From: Ramazzottius varieornatus
Taxonomy: Eukaryota > Tardigrada > Eutardigrada > Parachela > Ramazzottiidae
DNA length: 64,000 nucleotides
Direction: 5' to 3'
NCBI GenBank assembly: GCA_001949185.1
Contig: BDGG01000005.1
Span: 1,477,249-1,541,248, forward strand
A model generated the notes under the pieces. It was not told where the DNA came from, made no database searches, and saw only the letters and a program-made list of their open reading frames with translations. The translations under genes and the position numbers were made by a program. Of this stretch, positions 1 through 9,888 are shown in pieces (within the stretch, counting starts at the first letter, position 1; each line of letters begins with the position of its first letter).

Positions 1-631
1 TCTCATTCTTTTTTGTCTTCTTTCCCTACCATCCTCAAGGTTGGCATCTTCGGCGAGATCCCAGGTAGTTCGTTTCAGGAACCTTGATGAAAGTAGGAAA
101 ATCGTTCTTTTCGGTCTTTGTGAGTCCAGCAGGGAACAATCGGAAGGCGGTACATGTTCTGAGATGTCCCGGGGTTCGATCCAGTTTTCTGAACTTCCGG
201 TGGTATCCCAGGAGGTCTTTGCATTTCGAGATTTCCGTGGGACCGGTGTCGAACACTGAGAACCGAACAAGATTTTCCCGGATATCGACTCTGCCACAAT
301 CGTTCAGCCAATTGGTTCAGCTATGAATGGGGTCTTGATCAGTACAAAACGTCGCGCTAGAAGATGCTGTATCCGAGAAAGTAACCCGGATTTCTTTCAA
401 CGAAGCTCATGGTGACCTCAAGATTCTTGTATGGTGCCTGCCGGCAGGCAGAACACAGACCCGGATCTGATAAGGGAATCTCCCTCGCACGAGATCTTCT
501 GTTAGATCAGAAGCTCGTCTCGAGATCATTTCTGTGTTTTCTTGTCGAAAGCGTTTCTGTTCTCGCCTCTTAGTCTCTGTTTTATTCCCTCCCCTAATTT
601 TCTGTTACAGTTCCTCGTACTCTGGTCCACC
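1..631. other. Upstream region without a recognised gene
   Basis: Short overlapping open frames occur on both strands but none has a recognisable domain, signal peptide or convincing splice structure. The last part is presumably promoter and 5' UTR of the histone gene that starts at 632. I see no clear TATA box or tRNA. Confidence 0.4.
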
Positions 632-1766
632 ATGTCTTTTGGAGGAGGAAGTCAAAACGAGAAGGGAGGTATTGGCAAAAGCAAGAAGGCTGGAATCGTC
701 TTCCCTGTTGGCCGCATGCATCGTTACGTGAGTAATTCCACCATTACCACCTGTTTTCTCTGCACCAAGAAGCTTTCCTATGGTCATACATGGTTTTTCT
801 GCTTGCACCTTCCTTTTCTTGCAGATGAAGAAGGGTAATTATGCGGAGAAAATCGGAACTGGGGCTTCCGTTTACGCTGCCGCTGTCATCGAATACCTGG
901 TTGCGGAAGTCTTGGAACTCGCTGGAAATGCTGCACGTGACAACAAAAAGGGCCGTATCACTCCTCGACATCTCATGATGGCCATTCGCAACGATGAAGA
1001 GGTAAGAAGCGATGGTAACTGGTGAAGAAATTTTACTTCCGTTTCCATCGCTTCTCTCTTAAATTCCGCAGCGTGTGACGAACAGGGAGTCTACTGGTGT
1101 TCCAGCCTGGTTCCCTGACGTCATGCGCCACTGCAGACAAGACATGGTTATACTCTACAGCGAATAATGACTCCCTTTGTAATTCTGCTCTTCTTTTTAC
1201 AGCTGAACCGTCTTCTGGGTAGCGTCATTATCTCTCAAGGAGGCGTCATTCCGAACATCGAGGCGGTCCTGCTGAAGAAACACACATCTAGCGGTCCAGC
1301 AGGAGGAAGTCAGCAGTCTCAATCGCTATCGCAGTCGGCGCTGAAAGAGTCGCAGAAGCCAAACAAGCAACGAGTCACGAGCAAGCGTCCAGTCCCTCCT
1401 GCCAAGAAATCTCCAGTCACTAAGGAACCACAAGGTAACAAGACTCGACCGGAAACCGTCAACGAGGCCAGTGAGGAAGAGTCGTCAGATGCAGAGTCGG
1501 AGGAGGGAGGAGAGAACCAAGAAGCGGCTCCCAACAACGCGCAAACCAACGAAACCCAGAACGCGACTCAGAATAACGGAGAGCAGGAAGAAGGAAGCGA
1601 GGAAGAGGAAAGAGAGGCTTCATCTCCTCCGGTTCCTCGAACTACACGAGCATCATCCAAGCCTCCACAGTCGAAGGCTCCACAAGCAAAGCCCCGGGCC
1701 AAGGCTCCTGCTGGAAAAGGCAAACTTCCAGCTCGAGCCACAGCTGCCGAATCTCAAGAAGCCTAG
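632..1766 (+). CDS. H2A-family histone variant with macroH2A-like core and long non-macro tail
   Basis: Three exons: 632-727, 825-1001 and 1203-1766 (278 aa). The start follows CCACC. Residues ~20-117 form a complete H2A histone fold: [11 protein letters not shown] at the N-terminal helix, [15 protein letters not shown], and NDEE, so the nucleosome acidic-patch residues are kept. GRM, RYMKKG and KKGRxTPRH resemble macroH2A more than canonical H2A, while KGNYAE and AIRNDEE are canonical. After LLKKH, about 160 residues follow with no macro domain. First comes a Ser/Gln stretch with several SQ pairs, then a Glu/Asp-rich block, then a Lys/Pro/Ala-rich H1-like end. The protein ends SQEA, close to the C-terminal SQ(E/D)-hydrophobic signal of H2A.X. 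The presence of introns argues for a replacement variant, not a replication-dependent histone. I infer a chromatin role; the tail's function is unknown. Confidence 0.88.
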
Positions 1767-1951
1767 GTTTGTCTTGTGAGGATCTCCTGATCATTTCAGT
1801 GGGGTAGTGGTGGCTTTCAGTTCTCGGAGACTCTTCTGTCGATGGGAGGTTTCTATTGATGGTTACCGTGTTCGAAGCCCTTTTACGTTTCATTTTCTTG
1901 GCTGATATATTTGAGTCGCTTGTCGTATGGTATTTTTGGTACGATCGACTT

Positions 1952-3139
1952 TCATGTCTTTATTAGGCAAGGATTTTTTCCCGTCTTTGTATGGTTCGAA
2001 AGAGCTCTTTCTGATTTTGTTCGAGAGCTGAACTTGATGGTTTTTAAACGAGTAAAGATTGATTTTGATTGACTGATCGCAAAATCGGACGTTTCTTCAC
2101 AATGTTTCCACAGTTTATTTTTCACGTCGATTAATTCAGAAACACTTTTTACATTTCGCAGCAAACAGGACTCTTGTCTTTCTTTATCAATGGCAACAAG
2201 CGAAGCACTTCGGATGGAAGAATGCAACCGTTCGGAGTGGAGAAGCTGTTCGCGAAGAAGGATAAGTTGTGCGTTCAAATCTTCCACTCGCTGATCAACG
2301 TCCACTTCCGCCGTTCGTGCATGATACTTCCCGACCGACTCCATTAGCTGACGTCTCCACTCTTCCACCTCGACAGTAAGCTCACTTATCTTGTGGTCTT
2401 TTGCAAAAAGGGCTTCTCCGCGTTCCATGATCGTTCTGCGAAGATGATCGTTCTTGGATCGCTGCTTCTCGATTTCCGCACTGGTCTTCTTCATTTCTTC
2501 CTCTAAATTTCGCAGGCTTTCTTCCAGCTGGCGTTTCTCCGCGAAGGACTGCTCCAGACGGTCCCTGAGATCCTCCGCTTGTTTCTTCAGGGTATCATTC
2601 TCAGTTTTTAGCTCGGAAATCAGCTGTTTGTCTTCGTATCCATTTACAGTGACTTGGGCCAACGCTTCGCCTTTCTGTCGTTCCAGGTTCCGTACGACCT
2701 CCCTCAGATTGGCTATTTGATCGTTCTTGGCTTCGAGAACCGGACGGCACATGGCCTGTTGTCGATCTCCTGCTTGACGCAAGGTAACCTCCAGGCTTCG
2801 CACTTGCTCTTTGTAGTTGTCTTTTATCTGGACAATCTCGGCGAACTTATCACTCAGCTCGTCGAAGCGTCGACTCAAAGCATCCGCTCGTTCTCTCTCG
2901 CGGAAAGACTCTTCGCGCACCTCTTCTATGGCTTGTAAGGCTTCTTGCAGCTGCGGGCTTTCAACTGGTCCAGATGGATTGATCTTCCCCCTGTCAGCTC
3001 TTTCCCTCAGCAGAGCGATCAAAGCAGACTGGTCTTTTAATCGTTCTCGCAATTTCTGAAGCTCTTCCAGCTCATCTTCACTGGTGTCTGAACTCTGGTA
3101 GGACACTTCGTTATCTCCACTCTCCATCTGATCTATCAT
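1952..3139 (-). CDS. Coiled-coil protein, possibly CCDC89-like
   Basis: A single uninterrupted 395-codon frame read from 3139. After a short acidic Ser-rich N-terminus (SSDTSEDELEELQKL), most of the protein is heptad-rich Glu/Lys/Arg/Leu sequence with no Gly/Pro breaks, a long parallel coiled coil to about residue 340, then a basic tail. The segment ALIALLRERAD near residue 40 and the intronless structure remind me of CCDC89 (BOIP), but I recall that family only roughly, so the name is tentative. An internal Met at residue 5 could also be the start. No signal peptide or membrane segment is visible. It is tail-to-tail with the histone gene, with about 185 nt between stop codons. Many cytoskeletal or centrosomal coiled-coil proteins would look similar. 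Confidence 0.75.
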   Translation of the reverse strand: MIDQMESGDNEVSYQSSDTSEDELEELQKLRERLKDQSALIALLRERADRGKINPSGPVESPQLQEALQAIEEVREESFRERERADALSRRFDELSDKFAEIVQIKDNYKEQVRSLEVTLRQAGDRQQAMCRPVLEAKNDQIANLREVVRNLERQKGEALAQVTVNGYEDKQLISELKTENDTLKKQAEDLRDRLEQSFAEKRQLEESLRNLEEEMKKTSAEIEKQRSKNDHLRRTIMERGEALFAKDHKISELTVEVEEWRRQLMESVGKYHARTAEVDVDQRVEDLNAQLILLREQLLHSERLHSSIRSASLVAIDKERQESCLLRNVKSVSELIDVKNKLWKHCEETSDFAISQSKSIFTRLKTIKFSSRTKSERALSNHTKTGKNPCLIKT

Positions 3140-3611
3140 TATTCTTTATGGATACCAGGGATTCTGTCAACAGATTGTCAACAGATCAACAGCAGGTTCA
3201 CCATTTAGAAGTTCTCGTCGCAGTAAGTTATCTATGTTGAAAATGGAACTTTTCTTCCTTTTCCGCCACAGCCACCTTCCGAATTTCGATATGTATCTGT
3301 GCTAAGTGTTTGTTTCTGTAGGAACTCTGCTCGAGGTCTGGAGAAACTTCCCAACCCTACTCTTCATTTCCGGAAGGATGCTTAGTGGAGTGGAAACGAA
3401 CAGGGAAGTAAAACGATATCACTTTCAACTTTTCTGAATCCTACAAGGGTTAAAACTTCCTTGTGGTGAGCAAAACGTTTAGCCTTGAAACGACCAAGAA
3501 TCACCGACACAGGAGATCAAAAGATCATGTCGCAACAAGTCTAAAAGACAATAAAACTTCTGACAAAAGCTAGGATACACAGAAAATATTCGAAAGTGTA
3601 CCAAAACTAAT
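3140..3611. other. Intergenic, no gene seen
   Basis: About 470 nt between two minus-strand genes. It should contain the promoter of the coiled-coil gene and the 3' UTR of the repeat protein. I see no other feature. Confidence 0.4.
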
Positions 3612-4323
3612 CTAGACAGTTCTTGTCTTGTCCTTGCCTATACCATGAAGCTTGTGGCCAGCCACGTATCCCAGAGCACCACCAGCAACAGCACCGAGAG
3701 GTCCTCCTGCAGCTGCACCAGCGACGGCTCCAGTCAAGGCAACAGTCTTCTTTCCGGGTCCAGATCGCTTGACTCTGCTTTTCTCGCCAGCTTTGTGGGC
3801 TTGGTGCCCAAGAGCGACTCCTGCAGCAGCTTCAGACAAGGTGTGTCCTCCAGCTGCCTTGCCTGCAAGAGGTCCTGTAGCGGCGCCTGTCTTGTTCTCA
3901 GCTCCTTCTCGCTTGACTCGTTGCTCAGTTTGGGCATCGACGACTTTCTGTAGGGTGTTGTTGAGGGTAGCTTGTTGATGGTCGGCTGCTGCTTGTTCCG
4001 TGTCCGCAGCTGAAACGTTGGCTTCTCGTTTCAGGCGTGGATTGGTCTGGGCATCGGCCACCTTCTGTAAAGTGTCGTTGAGGACGGCTTGTTGGTGATC
4101 GGCTGCTGCTTGTTCCGTATCCGCCATGGTGCTGTTCATCTCCGCTGCCACATCTGTCAAGCAAGAAAATTAAGTAAGAACGGCTAGTCAATCACACAAT
4201 CACACGATATGATTCATTTAGCTAAACTTGCTGCTAAAGAACCCGGATGTGAGGAAAGACGGACTTACAGTAGCAAATAAGGTAGAAGGAAAGGGAAGCG
4301 ACGATCACACGAATGGAGGCCAT
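3612..4323 (-). CDS. Secreted tandem-repeat protein with dibasic sites and C-terminal glycine zipper
   Basis: Two exons on the minus strand, 4269-4323 and 3612-4153 (198 aa). Exon 1 encodes only the signal peptide (MASIRVIVASLSFYLICY), with donor GTAAGT and acceptor TTGACAG. The mature part starts with two near-identical repeats of about 36 residues (core ADTEQAAADHQQA, then LNxTLQKVxDAQT). Each repeat ends in a dibasic KRE, a furin/prohormone-convertase type site; a third dibasic site (VKRSGPGKK) precedes the end. The C-terminal ~45 residues are Gly/Ala-rich with GxxxG spacing (GAVAGAAAGGPLGAVAGG), a glycine zipper that could insert in membranes or oligomerise. I do not recognise the family. 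Processing into repeat peptides plus a glycine-zipper fragment is inference; Lys-Arg followed by Glu is a weaker convertase context. Confidence 0.8.
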
Positions 4324-5463
4324 CTTGAGCTTGTGAGGGACTTCTGGAATGGCTTAAAAGTTGAGGAATATCAGCCCGGAAAGATCGAAAACCAAGGGGA
4401 CTTCTGGAAAGCAGACAAAAGTATGAACGTGAACTGAGAAAACTCTGGCACGGAAAATCTTAGTTTTAAAGGATTGAATTTATTACCGATCCTATCAATG
4501 TTTTTGGTTCTAGGAGGTGGAACTGGTCATCTTCGTTTCCCGCGGGGGAATGCGATGAGTGGACAGTGATCACGAAGAGGATGTGGCTATGAGCGTTTCT
4601 TGGGGATGTCTGACCATTGTCCAGATTTTTGATTTTAGACCCGGGTTGGGTTATAGTACGATGTACGTATTTCTTTTGAGCGCATCTGCTATACGTGCAC
4701 ATCATTAGGGGGTGCCACCTGACTTGTCGCTTTTGGCGAAATGTTGGAGACCAGCAAACCGCGCAAACGAAACTTATAAGTGGCCCACGTCTTCATTGCC
4801 ATAGGCTGATGCCGTGCGCGATGTATCCAGCAACATTCTTGTACGCTCCTTTGCTGGAATCCCATGTATAACTTCAGTTTTTCGTTTCTTGTTGCCTCAT
4901 TTTCCGGTTTATTCCGTTCTATGTCGAAGGAATGGCCAGCCTCCCCCCTTGCAATTGATTATAGAAGGTGCAGCTTGATCTAGTTCGTAATTATCCCGAT
5001 TTCTCCAGGGATTCAGTGCCGCGTCTTACCACATCGGAAAGACTGGAAACAAGCAGCTTAGATCTTTATGACAATCGTGAAAGCTTGCCAAGACCGCTGA
5101 TTACTTCCTCGTCAATCTCCTTGCCTCTTTTCAGTTTGCTGAGGTGAGTAGTGGATGAACGGAGCTCAAGAGCTCGGGTAGGCGGATCTAAGGGTTCTTC
5201 CGGAAGGTGTTCAATGCGAGACGATCGCAAAGGGCACGATTTCCTGGGATCGATGTGGACATAGACAAGCTAAAGCGTAGGGCGTAGCGTTCGCCAAGCC
5301 GATAAAATATTCTGCTGCATAACCCCGAGTCTCTGTTTTCGGGGTTCGCCACTTCGCACGCTACCTACTTGGGTCCTCCGTAATTGTTTTACGGTTTCCC
5401 ATTCTCTCCGGCTTTATTTGATTGCTGTTGACAAGTCCGGTAGCCTATTCAATCAGTTGAACA
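4324..5463. other. Intergenic, no gene seen
   Basis: About 1.1 kb between the divergent repeat-protein gene and the neuropeptide gene. Short frames on both strands (for example 4466-4705 minus) have no recognisable features. It probably holds regulatory DNA for both genes. Confidence 0.35.
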
Positions 5464-5495
5464 TATAAGGGCGTATCTGTCAAGGCTTCCAGTTC
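5464..5495 (+). promoter_or_regulatory. Candidate core promoter (TATA plus Inr) of the neuropeptide gene
   Basis: TATAAGG starts at 5464. An initiator-like CCAGTTC places an A at 5491, 27 nt downstream, which is the normal TATA-to-start distance. It lies 260 nt upstream of the start codon with a plausible 5' UTR intron between. Confidence 0.5.
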
Positions 5496-5555
5496 ACAGA
5501 TCCGTGACAGGAGAAATTGAGACAATTTTCACGTTCGGCAGGAAAGCCCAACCAG

Positions 5556-5739
5556 GTAAGACGGCAGCGTAGCTCCACGTACTCGCTGAAAAACCGCTTC
5601 TCGCGACCTTATTTTTTTCCGGCCTCATCACATCCAGAAAGCTCCCTGGGAAAACAGATTTCATGATTTTATGCTACCTGGGCTGATTTTCTGGAGCTGG
5701 ATCTATTTGAATCGAAATTTGAATTGGCCGGTTTTCTAG
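5556..5739 (+). other. Candidate 5' UTR intron of the neuropeptide gene
   Basis: Donor CCAG/GTAAGA at 5556 and acceptor TTTTCTAG ending at 5739 would place a non-coding first exon from about 5491 to 5555 and leave a 12-nt leader before the ATG at 5752. Splice-site matches are the only evidence. Confidence 0.4.
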
Positions 5740-5751
5740 TGAACTTCTAAG

Positions 5752-6174
5752 ATGGGCATTCCGAAACCAGTTTCCGCCCGCCTGCTCTTCGTCGTATCGG
5801 GGATAATTTTCCTGGGTTTCATCTCTACAGCCCATGGACAAAAGTTTCAGTACAGTAAAGGATGGATGCCAGGCGGAAAGCGTTCTGGCATGCTGGAAAA
5901 CTTTTTATCGGCGGACGAACCAATTCCTGCTCATCCGGCGGAAACCGAAGGGGTGACCTCGTTAGCAAACGACCAACCGACACCGAGCACCGATGATGAC
6001 CTTCTCGCGCCTACCGCCAGCGCTTCCTTGGGTAAACGCTACCCGTTCCACTACTACCGAATCGGAAAACGAGGAGATCTGGTACCCGCGAGATACCGAG
6101 CTCCCGGGCTAGCCCGTGCGATGAAATTGCTGCCTCGGCTTGGGGTCAGCACTTCTTCACGCCGTCTCTATTGA
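5752..6174 (+). CDS. Corazonin/GnRH-superfamily neuropeptide precursor
   Basis: Single 140-codon exon. Residues 1-29 are a signal peptide ending AHG. The next residues, QKFQYSKGWMPG followed by GKR, have the classic layout: N-terminal Gln able to become pyroglutamate, a 12-residue peptide, a Gly amide donor and a dibasic site. QxFQYSxGW matches arthropod corazonin, while the PG-amide end is typical of GnRH and of lophotrochozoan corazonin/GnRH-like peptides. Further down, LGKR-YPFHYYRI-GKR marks a second candidate peptide, YPFHYYRI-amide. The remaining spacer is acidic and not conserved to my knowledge. Products would be released from neurosecretory cells and act through a corazonin/AKH/GnRH-type receptor. 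Assignment to the superfamily is strong; choosing corazonin over GnRH/AKH is inference. Confidence 0.88.
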   Translation: MGIPKPVSARLLFVVSGIIFLGFISTAHGQKFQYSKGWMPGGKRSGMLENFLSADEPIPAHPAETEGVTSLANDQPTPSTDDDLLAPTASASLGKRYPFHYYRIGKRGDLVPARYRAPGLARAMKLLPRLGVSTSSRRLY

Positions 6175-6594
6175 ATTGGAGAAACTTCGGTACACCCTTT
6201 TTATGTAATATTTTAAAATCCTCATATGTCGTAGTCCAGTTTTCCTACGTGTAACAGAGCAATGGGCGTTTGTGTTGAAAGAGCAAAATAACAATTGTTT
6301 ATCTTCTCATTGGACGCGTGCTGTATCTCACCGCTACATCGATATCCTTCTGTAGAACGGATATACTAAGCAATGTATTTCAAAATATACTCGTAAAATG
6401 GTTCAAGTGCCATGCTCGCTTTATGAAAGCAGTAAAAGCACAAAGTAAAGCAGGAGGTCGGCACATGAAACGAACAAGATCGCCTGGTGACGGCGCCACT
6501 CTGAAGATCGATCTATCGATCTTAAGTGCTGCGTTTGCCGGCTCCCTTGTGATAGGTGGAATTAGTAAAGTCGTAAGAAACTTTCACGTTAGCA
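6175..6594. other. Intergenic, no gene seen
   Basis: About 420 nt between converging genes: 3' UTR of the neuropeptide gene and 3' UTR of the minus-strand secreted protein. An unremarkable 116-codon frame overlaps it on the plus strand. Confidence 0.4.
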
Positions 6595-7540
6595 TTAAGC
6601 GGCAACCTTGGTTGTCGTTGTCTTGGCACCTATTGGTACCACCGAAGCATTACATATCGACTTGTTGATGAGGAAGATCCGATAGCGAAAGGTGAGTCTG
6701 ATGGAATTTGGCGAACCAGGATGGAACTTGGGCGTGCAGTCTGCAACGGCGGACCACTGAGCACTTCCTTCATCCGCGTACGGCGATCGGTTGACGGCGC
6801 ACTCCCATTTATTAATCAGGTCGTTTGAAGTTGCCGGATCGTAATCCTCGCAGAAAACCCGTAACACCGCTTCCTATAGAAGAGAAGGGGACTTCGAACG
6901 GTCATTGCTAAGCATACTACAACATAACAAATTCTTTTATCTCGTTTCGTTCCTAGTGAACAGTTCAGACGTACACGGTAAGGCTTGGCGCAACTGTCCC
7001 TAGTGATGGTCTTGTTTATGTAAGGGCTATCCACATCATCGATTTTCAGGATTTCCTGCCAGAAGTTAGTGGCTACGGCTCCCGGCCATTCTGCGTTGGG
7101 TCGATCCCTACAAGCAAAATATGTAGACTCATAATACCTCATTAAAACATCTTACGTCCGCGTTGGCCGTGAAATAGGAATTAAGCGACGGTTTCAAGCG
7201 GCCTTACGTGTCCAGATGAGCGTAACAAAGAGGATCACAGTGTTGGAGTGTATCGCAATAAGAGTTCACTGCCGTCAGCCCTTTGTCGTTAATCAGTCGG
7301 ATTACTTCCGCCTGTATTCTGACGTACATCTCGTTGGGATCCACTCGCAGCCCCGATCCATGACGTCTTGTGGTCTGTCCAGGTAACCTTTCTGCTCTTC
7401 CACCCACCACCATCTGCAAACGGTTGGTTAACAATCACTGGAAAGCGGTTATTGTGAGGAAAACAGGTGCAGACTATATCAACATTCAAAAGGCTTACCG
7501 CAAGAGCACAGTATATCAGCAATTCCCACATCTCGAACAA
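6595..7540 (-). CDS. Secreted Cys-containing protein with a C2-like domain
   Basis: Four exons: 7499-7540, 7208-7413, 6975-7107 and 6595-6873 (219 aa); phases 0, 2 and 0 close in frame. Exon 1 plus the start of exon 2 give a signal peptide (MWELLIYCALAMVVGG). The body carries C2-domain-like loops: CDPLCYAHLDTDRP, then DSPYINKTI, then FCEDYDPATSNDLI, where Asp residues sit where calcium ligands lie in C2 domains. Cysteines (YC, HC, LC, SC, FC, EC, DC, IC) suggest disulfides, as expected outside the cell. The start could be 7540 or 7531 (second Met). I do not know the exact family, and the C2 assignment is inference from loop patterns. It is the downstream-most gene of a minus-strand cluster of secreted proteases and GSTs. 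Confidence 0.7.
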
Positions 7541-8139
7541 ATTATAATGTGGTATACTGCAGGAAGCGAACCATAGAATACTGTATGACCGGTTTCGCTG
7601 GACAATACGAAAGCTACGGTAAGGAAGAACCAGGCACCAACTACTCCAAAGCCAGCTTGATCGTGAAGTCGCAACGCGAAATTTCCACTATAAGATACTT
7701 TCGTCCAAAGCTAGAGATTAAAGGAAATCGATGGCCAGTTCTGCATATGTATTGCTAATTGAGCCTAGAAGGAGTCACGCCTGAGTCGACTGAGCGATAT
7801 GATCTTCCATGGTCGAATAAAGCTGGAAGCCTTCGAAACCGGAGCACGCCTTTATGAACTGAGCTTTGGACCCACTATCTTGATCCTCTTCCGAAGACAG
7901 CCTTTTCTGTGTGGTCTAGCTCAGTGTTTATGCGGAATTTGCATTGTTTTAGCCCAAAGAGCCATCGTAGCCATCAAGTTGAATGCACAATGTAATGACC
8001 GGACAATATCAAATTGTCGCATTCTAACCATGCCGTGGTTGTATCAAGTTTCGACGACGGAATAATATGCATGGAATAAAGTCGAAAACCTCGACCTCGG
8101 AGACCCACAGGCAAGCGGGTTCTCCAGCATTAACTATAT
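7541..8139. other. Intergenic, no gene seen
   Basis: About 600 nt between two minus-strand genes. Plus-strand frames at 7549-7758 and 7799-8065 lack any recognisable domain or splice context, so I treat them as chance. Confidence 0.4.
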
Positions 8140-9518
8140 TCATTGGGGTGGGTACATCAGGTTAATCTTGTTGATGTCCACCTCGCTCATGTTCTGCGCC
8201 TTTCCAATTTCAATGTCTTCCCATAGTGGCTTGGGTCGGATAGTCCAAATTGACCTGTTGATGGCGAAGTCATACATGCCATAATGCATCAGCGAGCTAT
8301 GGTCGTACGGTTGTCCATAAGCAGTTATGACGCTACTGTCATATTTTTCGAAGTTGTGCTGTTGATCTACGAATGAAAATGAGAAAGTTCAGTTCGCGCG
8401 AAACTGATATTGATGACTTTCTTTTTACGAAGTTTCCCCTTACGTTTTTCGATGTTGTCCCAATTGATATCAACGTACTCGTCCCGATCTGTTCGTGATT
8501 GCTCGTGAAAGAATCCTACAATGGCAATAGCGTATTCTTCGGAATCTGTCGCGCCATTTGTACGGTTCCGAAACCATCTCAATAACTGGCTCCCTCTTTG
8601 TACGCTTACCAATAGCATGGATGAGTTCGTGCATAATTGTCCCGTGATGAACGCAATCTGCAAAATACAGTGGACGAAGTCGTGGAAGTTGACCCGGGAA
8701 ACATCTTTGCACGAGTTCTTGTTGAGCTCTGGACTTTGAGCAAAACTTACGCGGAGCGGTTGGGTATGCCGGAACTTCGAGGTTAAGAAACTGACGTTCT
8801 CCGATTTGCCCCACGTAGCTCCAACACCTAAAGAATAGTCAGTTCTTCCTGATACCCGATACGCGACGATGTCCAGCAGATTTTTCTTGCCCGGTATTCG
8901 GTCCTCCGCGCTGAATATGGACGTAGTTTCTTTGCACGGTGGCGTCCGTTCTTTCCACCAAGCGAAGTCCGGTTGTATGGTTGTTGATATCCTCGATCGC
9001 TCTATGGATTCTTTCACGTTCCCAGTCAACTACAACATGACATAGAAATTATGTTTGCTGGCGTAGGTAATATGAAGCCTGGAGTAGGTAATATGAAGGC
9101 TTACTAAATCTGATGGAAATGGTGTAATACAGGATCTTGTTTTCCCATTTGAAACTGTAATATCCGTTCCTGTCAACTCCCGATGAAAGTGCTTCAATCT
9201 ATACAAAAAGACAACTATTTGCCATGTGGAAGGGTATTTCATGAGAAAAGGGGCCTCACTTACAGCTTCCTTCGCTGTCCGATACTTCCCGAAGCCCGCG
9301 ATGTCTCCCTCAAGGAGCTCCGGCTTCTCAAAATTGTCATACTGCTCTGAAAAGGCTGAAGGATGGACAGAGAGTAAACTAAGAAATGTCTTTACTTGAA
9401 TTATGGAAAAGCAAACCGCCTTACCAGGATCTATAGCAAAGGCAGGAGCTCCGGTGGTCCTTTGAACGAACGCAATGGCAGCCACCAGCGTAGCCAAAAG
9501 ACATACAAACTGCCCCAT
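8140..9518 (-). CDS. Astacin-family zinc metalloprotease 1
   Basis: Eight exons: 9425-9518, 9264-9346, 9105-9198, 8891-9029, 8751-8827, 8610-8657, 8444-8515 and 8140-8366 (277 aa). Signal peptide (MGQFVCLLATLVAAIA), then a propeptide with LLEGDIAG, whose Asp normally caps the active-site zinc. The catalytic domain has HELIHAIGFFHEQSRTD (three zinc His and catalytic Glu, split between two exons) and Met-turn SLMHYG with the zinc-ligand Tyr. GCWSYVG and PHCVHHG keep the Cys64-Cys84 pair. The other astacin disulfide (Cys42-Cys198) is missing at both ends: TTGLRL where TCI is usual, and a Cys-free end LMYPPQ. The intron 8828-8890 starts with GC instead of GT; using it restores the conserved TGCWSYVG. 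No EGF or CUB domain follows. Likely an active secreted protease. Confidence 0.9.
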
Positions 9519-9888
9519 TATCAATGACCGCCCCGAAACTCTAGTCAAAAACTGCAGTGCTACAGCTAGGAGCTCCCGCTCCCGTGACGTTCTGTGCGTT
9601 GTGAGAACATCGCCAGCATCGCGCACTACAGTACGCTACTGCTGCAAGTTCGGGAGATACGACTTGTAGTCTCGATAACATTCATGCAGTTTATCAAATT
9701 TTGCTACAGTGATTTGCAAATCAAGTTCAAAGATGCTTTAGTGTATAACATAGGGCAGTCGTATCACTATAATATGTGCAACAACCTTGTAACGAACCTT
9801 TGTCACATGAAATTCGATAAAATTCGTTCAATGTGTTATTACTACGCAAAAGCTTGCTGTTTTTCGTACCTGGTACGCCGAAAAGGTC

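Noticed and set aside
165-195. GGTTCGATCC resembling a tRNA B box
   Set aside because: No T-arm stem, A box or acceptor stem can be paired around it.
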